From Acidobacteriota bacterium (GTDB taxonomy: Bacteria > Acidobacteriota > JAAYUB01), in contig JAKQOW010000179.1 in NCBI GenBank assembly GCA_029565065.1, positions 1 through 49,683 on the forward strand: a stretch of DNA of 49,683 nt, written 5' to 3'. Position 1 is the stretch's first letter; every line of letters begins with the position of its first letter. The position numbers and the translations under genes were made by a program. Under the pieces are notes generated by a model, which saw only the letters and a program-made list of their open reading frames with translations, did not search any database and had not been told where the DNA came from. Shown in pieces: positions 17,443-26,721 of the stretch.

Positions 17443-19581
17443 TCAGTTGGCGGGTTTCTGGAACAGCGCGGGATTCCGAGCCGGATTCAACTCCAGCGCC
17501 TGGATGGCGCCGCTGGCGACCTTCTTGCCGTTGAAATACGTCTCGCTGTCCCGGGGGATGGTCAGGCCGGCCAGCTCGACGGGGTTGCTGAAGAGCTGGA
17601 TGTACTGGCCGGGTTCGTTGTTGTATTTGCCGGCGTAGGCCAGCCCGGCGAGCATGCCCGTGTCCGGATCGGCGTACACGCGGAGGCCTTTCCCCTCACC
17701 GAGGGGGATGTAGATCGACTCGAAGCTCCGGCCCATCACCTCGGTGCGGCCGGCGTAGATGGCCTGGGCGCCCTCCACCCGGGAGTGCTTCAGAAAGACC
17801 AGCGGCGAGTGCGCGATCGATTCCATGACCTCCTGGATCTCGTCGGCCGACAGGTCCTTGATCCCCTGGGGCACCTGCATCCAGCCGGCCTTGCCGTCGA
17901 ACGCGCGGACGATCGTGGCGATGGGGCTGGCCATCTTCACGTAGAGCTGGTCGGGGAGGAAGGTGTAGCTGTCGACGTCGAAGGTGAAGCTCATCTGGGG
18001 CGCCAGTTGGAGGGTGGACTTCTGCTGCAGGTGCATGCCCGCGAGCGTGTCCAGCGCGTCGCCGGCCTTCATGGCGTCGATCATCCGGCTCAGCAGCACC
18101 TTGCCCCTGGCCAGGGAGGCGGGGGTGGCGGCGGGCGCTGTGTCCGCCGCGGCGGCCGGCGCCGGGATGGTGATGTCCAGTTCCTTCACCTCACCGAACG
18201 CGGACAGCGGCTTGACGAACTGGTCGGGATTGCCCACCACCAGGATGGTCAGCTTGTCCGGATGCAGATAGGTGTTGGCCACGCGGCGCACGTCGGCGGC
18301 GGTCACCCCGGCGATGCGCTTCTGGAACGTCTGCATGAAGTCGGGCGGGAAGCCGAAATAGTCCAGCGACATCATCCGGGTGAGGATGTTAAACGTGGAT
18401 TCATACTTGAATACGTAACTGTTGAGAAACGCTTCGCGGGCGAGCGTGAGCTCGGCGTCGGAGACCGGGGTGTTGCGGATCCGGTTGATCTCGCCGATGA
18501 TGATGTTGATCATGTCGACCGTCGATTCGGATTTGGTCGAGGTGCCCACCACGAACTGCCCCAGGTAGCCGCGCTCGAAGGCGATCCCGCCTTGGATGCC
18601 GTACGTCAATCCGTGCTCCGTCCGGGCGATCTGCATGAGCCGGGAGAGGAAGCCGCTGGTGCCGAAGATGCTGTTCATCATCTCGACGGCGAAGTAGTCG
18701 GGGTTGTCCATCCGAAGGCCGATGTGCCCCAGGCGGATGTTGGACTGGTTGACATCCTTCTTGACCACCAGTCGCACCGACGGGGCCGGCGTGACGCGCA
18801 CTTCCGGGAAAACGCCCACGACCGGCCCGGCGTTCGACCAGGTACCGAAGCGCTCGCTGAGCCACGCCTTCATCGGCTCGGTCTTATAGTCGCCCCAGAC
18901 GCCGATGGCGACACCGCCGGGTTGCACGAACTGCCGGTGAAAGCTCACCACGGCGTCGCGGGTCATGGCGTCAATGTCGGCGTATTCGGTCTGCCGCGCG
19001 TACGGGCTGTCGGCGCCGTAGACCAGGCGGGAAAACTCGCGCGCGGCGATCTGAGCCGGATCGTCGTTGCGGCGGGAAATGGCGCTGCGCATCTGCACCT
19101 TGATCAGGTCCAGCTTGTCCTGTGCCAGCGCGGGCCGGCGCAGCATATCGTCCACGATTCCGAGCACAGTCTCGGTGTCCTTGGCCAAGCAGGAACCGGA
19201 GATGGAGGCCGAATCGGCGTCGGCGCCGGCGCGGATGACGGCGCCCATGTCGTTGAGCATCTGGTCGAGCTCGTCACCGGTCTTGCCGGGGATGCCGCCG
19301 GTGCGAATGAGTTCCATCGTCGCACCGCACAAGCCGGCCATGTTCCGGGGATCGAAGGCCGACCCGGTCCGAATCAGCACCTGGAACTGGACCATGGGCA
19401 GACCGTGGTCTTCCATCATGTAGAGCTTGAGACCCGACGGGAGGGCGCCCGTGGTGACGGGGGGCGCCTTGATCTCCCGCAGCGACGGATACTGGAACTT
19501 GCGTTCCTTGGCCGCGACACCGGCGGACAAACCGAGGACCAAAACGAGTATCAGCACGATCCATTGGGTGTTCTTGTTCAT
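17443..19581 (-). CDS. M16 family peptidase-like protein lacking the zinc motif, with LolA-like C-terminal region
   Basis: A protein of 712 residues. The ATG at 19581 is chosen because GAGAG sits just upstream; an ATG at 19593 is in frame. Signal peptide about 1-23. Residues 45-470 match the M16 fold in two halves, but where active members have HxxEH this one reads GLCGATM (83-89), so it should not bind zinc. The C-terminal part (about 505-712) looks like an outer-membrane lipoprotein-sorting or LolA-type beta domain; that is a weaker assignment. The active partner is encoded 28 nt upstream. Inactive M16 subunits commonly pair with active ones to form a substrate chamber. Confidence 0.85.
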   Translation of the reverse strand: MNKNTQWIVLILVLVLGLSAGVAAKERKFQYPSLREIKAPPVTTGALPSGLKLYMMEDHGLPMVQFQVLIRTGSAFDPRNMAGLCGATMELIRTGGIPGKTGDELDQMLNDMGAVIRAGADADSASISGSCLAKDTETVLGIVDDMLRRPALAQDKLDLIKVQMRSAISRRNDDPAQIAAREFSRLVYGADSPYARQTEYADIDAMTRDAVVSFHRQFVQPGGVAIGVWGDYKTEPMKAWLSERFGTWSNAGPVVGVFPEVRVTPAPSVRLVVKKDVNQSNIRLGHIGLRMDNPDYFAVEMMNSIFGTSGFLSRLMQIARTEHGLTYGIQGGIAFERGYLGQFVVGTSTKSESTVDMINIIIGEINRIRNTPVSDAELTLAREAFLNSYVFKYESTFNILTRMMSLDYFGFPPDFMQTFQKRIAGVTAADVRRVANTYLHPDKLTILVVGNPDQFVKPLSAFGEVKELDITIPAPAAAADTAPAATPASLARGKVLLSRMIDAMKAGDALDTLAGMHLQQKSTLQLAPQMSFTFDVDSYTFLPDQLYVKMASPIATIVRAFDGKAGWMQVPQGIKDLSADEIQEVMESIAHSPLVFLKHSRVEGAQAIYAGRTEVMGRSFESIYIPLGEGKGLRVYADPDTGMLAGLAYAGKYNNEPGQYIQLFSNPVELAGLTIPRDSETYFNGKKVASGAIQALELNPARNPALFQKPAN

Positions 19582-19609
19582 GTTTCTCTCCATCTGTGGC
19601 TTGAGCCGC

Positions 19610-21115
19610 TCAATTCTGCGCCTGGGCGTGGACGATGGTGCCCGCCGTCAGGTTGTTGGTCACGAAGCACTCCTGGGCGACCCGCTGGATGTCGGCCGGG
19701 GTGACTTTCTGGATCTTGTCGATAGCGGTGAACAGGTTGCGCCAGTCGCCGGTCATGACCTGATAGTAGGCCAACTGGAGCGCCACGCCGCCGTTCGACA
19801 TGAGCTGCCGGTACAGGTTGACCGTCGCCTTGGTCTGGACGGCGGCGAGTTCCTCCGCCGACACCGGCTCGTTCTTGAGCCGCTCCAGCTCGGCGATGAT
19901 GCCCTTCTCCATCTCCTCGTTCGTGTGGTTCTGGTTGGGGATGCCGAAAAAGAGGAACAGGTTGGGATACTTGGTGCCCGGGAAACCCGGGAATGCGCCG
20001 ACGAAGAGGGCGGACTTCTCCTCCTTGACCATCTTCTTGTGCAGGCGCGAGGAGTTGCCGCCGGCCAGGATGTCCTGGATGGCGTCGTAGACCGCCGAAT
20101 CGGGGTGCCGGATGTCGGGTTTGTGGTAGCACAGCACCACCACCGGCTGAGACGGATCCTGCATCGAGATCCGCTTCTCGGCCATCTGTTTCGGTTCCTC
20201 GGTGACCGCCCGGCCGCTCATCTCGCCCTCCGGGATGGGGCCGAAGTACTTTTCGGCCAGTGCCTTGATCTCGGTGGGATAGACGTCACCCACCACCGCG
20301 ACGGTCATGTTCCGGCCCACGTAATATTGCTTGTGGAACGCCATGGCTTCGGTGGCGCTGGCGGCGGCCAGGTCCGACATGTGCCCCACGGTGGGTTCCT
20401 TGTACGGGTGGGCCTTGAAGGCCGTGGTCTGGATCTCCTCGATGAGCCGCCCGATAGGGTTGCTCTCGGTCCGCTGCCGGCGCTCCTCCATGATGACCAG
20501 TTTTTCCTTGTAAAACTCGCGCGGGACGGGGCGGAGCAGGCGCTCGGATTCCAACCAGGCCCATAGTTCCACCTTGTTGGACGGCAGGTTGATGAAGTAC
20601 ATGGTGGCGTCCATGCTCGTGCCGGCGTTGGTGCCGACACCGCCATCCTTCTCGAGGATGGTGACGAACTCGTTGTTCACGACGTACTGGTCGGCCTGCT
20701 TCTGCAACGCGTCCATCCGGGCGTTCAGCTCCTCCAGCCGCTGCGTGTCGGGGCCGGTCACCTTCCGCTTCTCGGCCAGGATCTGGCGGAAGACCGTTTC
20801 CATCTCATCCAGCACCTTCTTCTCCGCGGCGTAGTTCTTCGTGCCGATCTCCGGCGTGCCCTTGAAGGCGAGATGCTCGAAGAAATGCGCCAGCCCGGTG
20901 GCGCCGACATTTTCGTTGGAAGCGCCCACGTCCACGTAGGTGACGAAGGACGCCACCGGCGCTTCGTGACGCTCCATGATGAGGAATTGGATGCCGTTGG
21001 GCAGACGGAATGCGGTGACCTTGCGCTCCATGTCCTGCTGCACGGTCGCCGGCGCGGTGCCGACGAACAGCACCAGGATCAGGGCCAGGCCGAGTGCGCT
21101 GTTACGGAACCTCAT
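19610..21115 (-). CDS. Zinc metallopeptidase, M16 family (active subunit)
   Basis: A protein of 501 residues with an N-terminal signal peptide (about 1-24). The inverted zinc motif HFFEH is at 77-81, and a conserved Glu follows in the YKEKLVIMEERRQ region (about 203-214). The stretch between is longer than in short M16 peptidases (a charged insert at about 97-150). M16 enzymes clamp and degrade or process short unfolded peptides; here it would act in the periplasm together with the inactive partner encoded downstream. The start has AAGGAG upstream. First gene of a two-gene operon, divergent from waaF. Confidence 0.92.
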   Translation of the reverse strand: MRFRNSALGLALILVLFVGTAPATVQQDMERKVTAFRLPNGIQFLIMERHEAPVASFVTYVDVGASNENVGATGLAHFFEHLAFKGTPEIGTKNYAAEKKVLDEMETVFRQILAEKRKVTGPDTQRLEELNARMDALQKQADQYVVNNEFVTILEKDGGVGTNAGTSMDATMYFINLPSNKVELWAWLESERLLRPVPREFYKEKLVIMEERRQRTESNPIGRLIEEIQTTAFKAHPYKEPTVGHMSDLAAASATEAMAFHKQYYVGRNMTVAVVGDVYPTEIKALAEKYFGPIPEGEMSGRAVTEEPKQMAEKRISMQDPSQPVVVLCYHKPDIRHPDSAVYDAIQDILAGGNSSRLHKKMVKEEKSALFVGAFPGFPGTKYPNLFLFFGIPNQNHTNEEMEKGIIAELERLKNEPVSAEELAAVQTKATVNLYRQLMSNGGVALQLAYYQVMTGDWRNLFTAIDKIQKVTPADIQRVAQECFVTNNLTAGTIVHAQAQN

Positions 21116-21177
21116 TGCATACTCCTTGCTGGGATATTGTTGGGGGTATTGTTTGCGACCGCCTTAAATGACAGCGC

Positions 21178-21224
21178 ATTATATACGCGATCGCCGTGAA
21201 AATGTTTCATTTTAGTGCTATGAT
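21178..21224. promoter_or_regulatory. Divergent promoter region of the M16 operon and waaF
   Basis: Minus strand: TATAAT at 21183-21178 towards the M16 pair. Plus strand: TATGAT at 21219-21224 towards waaF. Neither has a good -35, so these are -10-based calls in a short AT-rich island. Confidence 0.45.
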
Positions 21225-21297
21225 GCGGCATCGCGGGCGCCCGTCCGACTCGCGACGAAACGGTTCGGCCGGACCAGATCGAAGGGGGCGATGGGCC

Positions 21298-22371
21298 ATG
21301 ACGGCGGCGGAAACCCTGATCGTACGGACTACCAACTGGCTGGGTGACACGGTGATGGCCCTGCCGGCGCTGCGCGAGCTGCGCCGCCTCCGGCCCGCCG
21401 CCCGGCTGGTGGTGGCGGCGCGGGCGGGCGTGGCCGGTTTCTACCGTTGGGCTCCCGAGGTGGACGAGGTCATCACCTTGCCGCCCGAAGCCGGCCGGAC
21501 CGGGCGGCGGGACTTTCTGGGCGGGTGTCGGGAAATCCGCCGCCGGCGTCCGTCGCTTTACGTCTGTCTGCCCAATTCGTTCGAATCCGCCCTGATGGGG
21601 CGAATCGCCGGCGTGCCGGAGCGGGTGGGGTATCGCACCGACGGGCGGGGTTTCCTCCTGACGCACGGCGCCGCGGTTCCCAGCGAGCTGCACCGGCGGC
21701 ACCAGGTGTACTACTATCTCCACCTGTTGCACGCCGTCGGCCTGTCGCCCGTCGATTATCTCCGCGACCCCGAGTTCAAACCCGACCTGCAGTTGCGGCG
21801 GACGCCGGCGATGGAGGCCGTCAGCCGGCGCTTCTTCGAGGCGGAGGGCATCGGCGCCGACGGCCCCGTGATGGGCGTCCACGCGGGCGCCTTCTACGGC
21901 TCGGCCAAGCGGTGGTTCCCCGAGCGCTTCGCCGCGTTCATCCGGGAGCTGCGGTCGGAGGTGCCGCTCGCCGTCGTGCTGTTCGGCTCACCCGCGGAGC
22001 AGCCGCTCGCGGACGCGATCGCCGCGGCCGTCGGCGGCGACCGCCTTCACAACCTGTGCGGCCGGACCACCCTGGACGAGTTGGTCCCGCTGATCGGCAG
22101 TTGTCACATGTTCGTGTCCAACGACTCGGGGCCGATGCATCTGGCCGCGGCGTTCCAGATCCCGCAGCTGGCGCTGTTCGGGTCCACCGACCCGGTGGCC
22201 ACCGGGCCGTTTTCTCCGCGGGCGGTGGTGGTGAAGAAACCGGTGGAATGCAGTCCCTGCTTTCTTCGGGAATGCCCCCTGGACTTGCGCTGTTTTAAGG
22301 CGATCACCGTGGAGGAAGCGGTCCGGCGCGGCCGCGAGCTGATCTACAGGGAATACTCCTCCGACAAGTAG
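21298..22371 (+). CDS. waaF: Lipopolysaccharide heptosyltransferase II
   Basis: A protein of 357 residues from the ATG at 21298, preceded by a GAAGGGGG ribosome-binding site. It is a GT9 glycosyltransferase: N-terminal acceptor motif RTTNWLGDTVMALPAL, the donor-site segments SNDSGPMHLAAA and GSTDPVATGPFSP, and the WaaF-typical Cys motif CSPCFLRECPLDLRC near the C-terminus. WaaF adds the second L-glycero-D-manno-heptose to the inner core. With the Kdo genes further along, this indicates a heptose-containing lipopolysaccharide core. The 3' end overlaps the convergent HExxH gene by 28 nt. Confidence 0.93.
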   Translation: MTAAETLIVRTTNWLGDTVMALPALRELRRLRPAARLVVAARAGVAGFYRWAPEVDEVITLPPEAGRTGRRDFLGGCREIRRRRPSLYVCLPNSFESALMGRIAGVPERVGYRTDGRGFLLTHGAAVPSELHRRHQVYYYLHLLHAVGLSPVDYLRDPEFKPDLQLRRTPAMEAVSRRFFEAEGIGADGPVMGVHAGAFYGSAKRWFPERFAAFIRELRSEVPLAVVLFGSPAEQPLADAIAAAVGGDRLHNLCGRTTLDELVPLIGSCHMFVSNDSGPMHLAAAFQIPQLALFGSTDPVATGPFSPRAVVVKKPVECSPCFLRECPLDLRCFKAITVEEAVRRGRELIYREYSSDK

Positions 22372-22901
22372 TTGTCGGCCAGCCGCACGAGCTGGTCGTC
22401 GCCCAGCCGGGCCAGCACCCGGCCGGTGATCGCATGGACGGTCCGCTCCTCGTCTTCCTTCTCGATCTCGGGCGTGTCGAAGGGTCGGGCGTGGTGAAAT
22501 CGCGCGATGTGCACCAGCTCATGGGCGAGGATGTAGAGCAGCAGGTGTCGTAAGGAAACGTCTGGATGGCCGCTCAGGTGGAGGAGGATGTTGCCGTCGA
22601 AGAGCACGATGGTGTAGCCGGCATTGGGATCGGCGTCACCGCCGGCCGGCGGCCGCTCGGGATTCTTCTGGATTTCGCCGAACACGTTGGCCGGCCGCGG
22701 CGGGAACCCGTCGGGGAGGTCGCCGGCGGTCATGAGCGTGTAGCTGTAGTGGAACCACTCGCGGGGTGAGAACCGGTAGAACTCCTCGAGACAGCGCTCG
22801 GCGACCGCCAGGCAGTCGAACACTATGGCGCGCTGGTCGGGCGTAAAGCGCGCGGTGCCGCCGGGGTGGGCGCCCGGGTGGTCGTCTCGGACGCGGTTCA
22901 T
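22344..22901 (-). CDS. Small HExxH protein, putative zinc metallopeptidase
   Basis: A protein of 185 residues with no signal peptide visible. The key feature is LAHELVHIARFHH, with HELVH at 127-131, followed by an acidic stretch and a possible third ligand (EEERTVH, about 151-156). It resembles gluzincin-type minimal metallopeptidases, but I do not recognise a named family. It is the last gene of an apparent operon behind a GAF protein and a zinc-ribbon/TPR membrane protein, so it may work in that signalling unit; this is inference. The Shine-Dalgarno is weak and the start could be a little downstream. Its 3' end overlaps waaF on the other strand. Confidence 0.7.
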   Translation of the reverse strand: MNRVRDDHPGAHPGGTARFTPDQRAIVFDCLAVAERCLEEFYRFSPREWFHYSYTLMTAGDLPDGFPPRPANVFGEIQKNPERPPAGGDADPNAGYTIVLFDGNILLHLSGHPDVSLRHLLLYILAHELVHIARFHHARPFDTPEIEKEDEERTVHAITGRVLARLGDDQLVRLADNYLSEEYSL

Positions 22902-22955
22902 GCGGCCCGCCAGCCGGTCGAACGGGGTGGGGTGGGCGTCCGCCCGATCATGGGG

Positions 22956-23507
22956 TCACTCGACCGTGTCGGCCAGCTTGTACACCCGGTAGAACTGGTC
23001 GGCGATCGAAGCCAGCTGCCGCACGATGGTATCCATCTCGTCGGCGGTCCAGTCGGGGCCGGCGGCTTCCAACTGCTCGCCCTTTCGGCTGACCTCGACG
23101 GCGCCGAACACTTTCCGGTCCGAGGTCACCAGCGGCACGCACATGATTTTCTGGATGGGCAGGAAGTTCGGGTTGTTCCGCTTGATTTCCTCGAACACAC
23201 CCAGGTGCGGAGTCGAGGAGAACCGGTTATCCAGCATGGCCTTGCCCGTCTGCAGCGCCTTGGTCACGAACGAGCGGGTATAGGCCATCGGGATGGAGCC
23301 GGTTTTTTCCAGGTAGCTGGGCCGGTAGAACTTGAGGTGCTGCCGATTGTCGATGAGCAAGATGGCCACCTCGTCCTCCTTGACGCCGTGCAGGGCCATC
23401 AGGTTGGCGTGAAGGATGGCGATCACCTCGCGCAGGACGTCGGCGTACCGGACGTCCTCTTTGGGTTGCTGGGTGACGGTGTCCAGGATGCGCTTGAGTT
23501 GTTCCAT
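22956..23507 (-). CDS. GAF-domain protein
   Basis: A protein of 183 residues. A short N-terminal helix is followed by one GAF domain (about 20-175) with the typical closing strands IMCVPLVTSDRKVFGAVEV. No catalytic output domain or GAF-linked histidine kinase is attached, so it is a stand-alone small-molecule or redox sensor. No chromophore-binding Cys is obvious; one Cys lies in the IMCVPL strand. It starts 9 nt after the zinc-ribbon/TPR gene stop, which argues for co-expression. Confidence 0.85.
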   Translation of the reverse strand: MEQLKRILDTVTQQPKEDVRYADVLREVIAILHANLMALHGVKEDEVAILLIDNRQHLKFYRPSYLEKTGSIPMAYTRSFVTKALQTGKAMLDNRFSSTPHLGVFEEIKRNNPNFLPIQKIMCVPLVTSDRKVFGAVEVSRKGEQLEAAGPDWTADEMDTIVRQLASIADQFYRVYKLADTVE

Positions 23508-23516
23508 GGCCGCCTC

Positions 23517-25373
23517 TCAATCCATCAGGATGCGCTCACCGATCCGGCGGACCCGGATCTTCTGGTCCTGGTAGCGGATCATCAGTGTGCCGCTGCCGCT
23601 GTACGTGAATTCCTTCTCGCCGGTGGTGGGGATGACATACGTCACCACCACGTTGTAGGCGTGGCTGCCTTTCTCCACGTTGTCCAGCCGGGCAGTGGCG
23701 CTGCTGGTGAACCGCTGCTGGATGCCGGCGAAGCTGACGGAGACCTCGGCCACCTTGCCCGGCAGGTTCAGCGCGGAGCCGTCGAGGATGACGGTGACAT
23801 AAGGTGACGGCGGCGGTGGCGGCGGTTGCACGAAATCCCCGGTGGCGCCGGACTGGTCTCGGGAGGTGTCGGCCGTGCGGCCGGTGTAGATGGAACCGCC
23901 GGTGGCCGTGCCGCCGGCAGTGGAGCCGGCGCCGGTCCGTCCGCCGCGCGTCCGCTGACCCTGAGCCAGCAGCGCGTCGGCGTCGCTCCGGTTGGGTCCG
24001 GCCGGGTGGCGGCTGACGTATTGCTCGGCTTCCCGGCGGGCGCTGTCGGCGTCGCCGGATTTCTGCAGCTCCTGCACCAGGCACCACTGGGGTTCCGGAT
24101 TGCCGGGCAGCAGGCGGACCGCTTCCCGGTAGTTCTCGATGGCCTTGTCGGAAAAGCCGCCGGCGGTGTACAGCTTGCCCAGTTCCAGGCGGAGCGTGCC
24201 GTTGTCGGGCTGGATGCTGAGCGCCGACTGGAAGTGGCGGATCGCCTCGTCGGTCTGGCCCAGCGCGCGGCAGGCCTGGCCGGCCAGCGCGTGCGCCGCG
24301 GCATCGCCGGGGTTCTCCTGCAGGTACTGCTGGACCTTGGCCAGCGCGCGGGTGTAATCGCCGCTGTCCATGTAGGTCCGGGCCTGCTGCAGCAGGTTCT
24401 CATCCGCTCCGGCTTCGCTGCCGAAACCCTGAATCGCGGAGCCCGAGCCGCCGGTCTGCGAATCACCGGTGGACTGGGCGCCGCCCGCAGTGCTGCCGGA
24501 TCCCTCCGTGCCGGTGGTCGTCGCGGCCTGGCGCTGCTGCCAATAACGCCAGCCGAACCACCCGCCGACGGCCAGGATGCCGATCAGGAACAGCCCGATG
24601 ACCAGCACCAGCACGACGGGGAATCCTTTCCTGGCGGCGGGAGTCGGAGCCGGCGCTGCCGGCGGGGCGGCATACGTTGTTTGCGCCAGGGGCGACGCCG
24701 CGGGAGGCGGCGCGTAGGCGGTTCCCGCCGCCACCGTCTGGCCGAGGGCGGGCGCGGCGGGGGGCGGCGTCATGACGGTTTGTCCCATCGCCGGTCCCGG
24801 TGGCACAGTGCCTGGAGGCACGGTGCCGGACGGCACGGTGCCCGGCGGGATGGTGCCGGCCGAGACGGGCACCGCCGCGACACCCGGCACCCAGGTGCCG
24901 GGCGAGGTTTCCGACCACTTGCAGGCGGGACAGGACTTGGCGTCGTCCGGCAACTGGGCGTTGCACCGCGGGCAGAACGTGCCCGTGAGGCGGTAGCCGC
25001 ACTCGGCGCACTGGCTGGCGCCTTTCTTCAGTGTGGCGTAACAGTTGGGGCAGACGCCCGATGTTTCGAAAATCTTGGAGATATCATCCTTGGCGCCGCC
25101 GGCGGCCGCCGGGGCCGGGGTGGCGGCTGGGGCCGGCGTGGCGCGGGTCATCATCTCGGTGGCCTGGTCCGGCGCGGCCTTGACCCCGGCCGGGATCACC
25201 ATCTCGGTCTTTTCGCCGTCTCCGGGCGACGCCGCCCGGGTGGCCGTGGTGGCCATAACGGTTTTCGCGTCCGGCGACACGGCGGGCCCGTCCGGAGGCA
25301 CCGGTTGGCCGCACGAGGTGCAAAAGCGCGTGCCGGTTGTGAGTTCGGCCTTACACGAGGGACACTGGGTCAT
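23517..25373 (-). CDS. Zinc-ribbon / TPR membrane protein with Pro-Thr linkers
   Basis: A protein of 618 residues from the ATG at 25373 (AGAGGGGA upstream); the longer frame to 25412 is rejected. N-terminal zinc ribbon C4-C7-C18-C21, a linker rich in Thr/Ala/Pro, then two further CxxC ribbons (CPNC...CAEC and CPRC...CPAC). A Pro-rich stretch carries pentad-like GTVPPG repeats. One transmembrane helix follows (VVLVLVIGLFLIGILAVGG), then about four TPRs (EAIRHFQSALSIQPDNG), a Gly/Thr-rich spacer and a C-terminal beta domain ending in RIGERILMD. Probably a cytoplasmic zinc-ribbon sensor joined to an exported TPR scaffold. The specific role is unknown. Confidence 0.8.
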   Translation of the reverse strand: MTQCPSCKAELTTGTRFCTSCGQPVPPDGPAVSPDAKTVMATTATRAASPGDGEKTEMVIPAGVKAAPDQATEMMTRATPAPAATPAPAAAGGAKDDISKIFETSGVCPNCYATLKKGASQCAECGYRLTGTFCPRCNAQLPDDAKSCPACKWSETSPGTWVPGVAAVPVSAGTIPPGTVPSGTVPPGTVPPGPAMGQTVMTPPPAAPALGQTVAAGTAYAPPPAASPLAQTTYAAPPAAPAPTPAARKGFPVVLVLVIGLFLIGILAVGGWFGWRYWQQRQAATTTGTEGSGSTAGGAQSTGDSQTGGSGSAIQGFGSEAGADENLLQQARTYMDSGDYTRALAKVQQYLQENPGDAAAHALAGQACRALGQTDEAIRHFQSALSIQPDNGTLRLELGKLYTAGGFSDKAIENYREAVRLLPGNPEPQWCLVQELQKSGDADSARREAEQYVSRHPAGPNRSDADALLAQGQRTRGGRTGAGSTAGGTATGGSIYTGRTADTSRDQSGATGDFVQPPPPPPSPYVTVILDGSALNLPGKVAEVSVSFAGIQQRFTSSATARLDNVEKGSHAYNVVVTYVIPTTGEKEFTYSGSGTLMIRYQDQKIRVRRIGERILMD

Positions 25374-25447
25374 GGCGATCCCCTCTCGATGGAGTTGGGC
25401 ATAATTTATCACAAAAGGGGGGGAGCCGCCACAGGCAAAGGGGGCGC

Positions 25448-26707
25448 CTATTCGTACCGGAGGGCCTCGATGGGATCGAGCCGGGCCGCGCGGGTGGCGG
25501 GCCAGACGCCGAATACCAGACCGATGAGCACCGACAGCGTGAACGCCGTGCTCACCGCCCAGAAGGGAATGCTGGTAGGCAGGTCGGGCACCAGCAACGA
25601 GACCAGCAGCCCGATGGCGGCGGCGAACACGATGCCGATGACGCCGCCGATGCCGGTGAGCGTCATGGCTTCGATGAGAAACTGCACGGTGATGTCGAGA
25701 TTGCGCGCGCCGAGCGCCTTGCGGACGCCGATCTCGCGGGTGCGCTCCCGCACCGACACGAGCATGATGTTCATGACGCCGATGCCGCCCACCAGGAGGC
25801 CCACGCCGGAGATGGCGATGGTGATGATGCCGATCCCGGCCACCACCTGATCGAACTGCTGGATGATCGAGTCGGCCGTGGACAGTGAAAAATCGTTGTC
25901 GTCGTTGGCCTTGAGGCGCCGCTCCACCCGCAACACCTGCTCCACCTGGTCCATGGCCTGGGCAAGCTGGCCGGAACGCGCCTGGATGATGAGGAACAGC
26001 CAGTCGTCCTGGGGCGACAGCTTCCGGAAGGTGAGCAGGGGGATGCTCACCGTCTTGTCTTCCTGGTTTTCGCCCAGAAACGTGGACTTGCGCTTCTGCA
26101 GCACGCCCACCACCTGGAATCGCTTTCCCGCGATCAGAATGTCCTTGCCGATGGGCTGGATGTTGGGGAACAGCGCCTCGTAGACGGCGTAGCCGATCAC
26201 GCAGTTGAACTGCCGGTGCAGGTTGTCGGCATCGTTCAGGAACCGCCCCATGGCCAGCTCGTGATGGGCGATCTCGTGGTTGTTGGGGGTGATGCCTTCG
26301 AGGCCGCCCTCGTAGAAGGACGTGCCCTGGTACTTGATGCTCCGGTCGGTGAGCCGGACCGGGAAGAGCTGGCAGCCCACGTCCTGGACCGCGTCGCAGC
26401 GGGTCTTGATCGCCCGGACATGCTCCATGGTCAGCGGCTTGCGTTCCATCTCCTTGCGCGGGCGGCGGCCGATCTGGACGCCCGTGTTCAGGTGGAAGGC
26501 GTAGATGTTGGTGGTGCCGAACTCCTCGATCATGCTCACGATCCGGCCGCGCAAACCGGTCAGGATCGAGGCCACCAGGATCACCGTGATGACGCCGATA
26601 AGGACGCCCAGCACCGTGAGGAACGAGCGGAATTTGTGCGACAGGATGGTGTCGAACGCCTGGAGGAAATTTTCAAACCAGATGCGGCGTTTTTCTGCGG
26701 CGGTCAC
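25448..26707 (-). CDS. MacB/FtsX-type ABC transporter permease (second of pair)
   Basis: A protein of 419 residues from a GTG at 26707 with AAGGAG upstream. TM1 ([19 protein letters not shown], about 35-55), a periplasmic MacB_PCD-like domain (about 58-270), then the three C-terminal FtsX helices with [13 protein letters not shown] between them. MacB-like permeases use mechanotransmission rather than a membrane channel and need a cytoplasmic ATPase. None is fused here and none lies beside it. Encoded 14 nt after a paralogous permease; the two may form a heterodimer. Confidence 0.88.
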   Translation of the reverse strand: MTAAEKRRIWFENFLQAFDTILSHKFRSFLTVLGVLIGVITVILVASILTGLRGRIVSMIEEFGTTNIYAFHLNTGVQIGRRPRKEMERKPLTMEHVRAIKTRCDAVQDVGCQLFPVRLTDRSIKYQGTSFYEGGLEGITPNNHEIAHHELAMGRFLNDADNLHRQFNCVIGYAVYEALFPNIQPIGKDILIAGKRFQVVGVLQKRKSTFLGENQEDKTVSIPLLTFRKLSPQDDWLFLIIQARSGQLAQAMDQVEQVLRVERRLKANDDNDFSLSTADSIIQQFDQVVAGIGIITIAISGVGLLVGGIGVMNIMLVSVRERTREIGVRKALGARNLDITVQFLIEAMTLTGIGGVIGIVFAAAIGLLVSLLVPDLPTSIPFWAVSTAFTLSVLIGLVFGVWPATRAARLDPIEALRYE

Positions 26708-26721
26708 GGTTGTCGGCTCCT

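Noticed and set aside
17785..20566. Long plus-strand frames opposite the M16 pair
   Set aside because: Antisense shadows without family features or starts.
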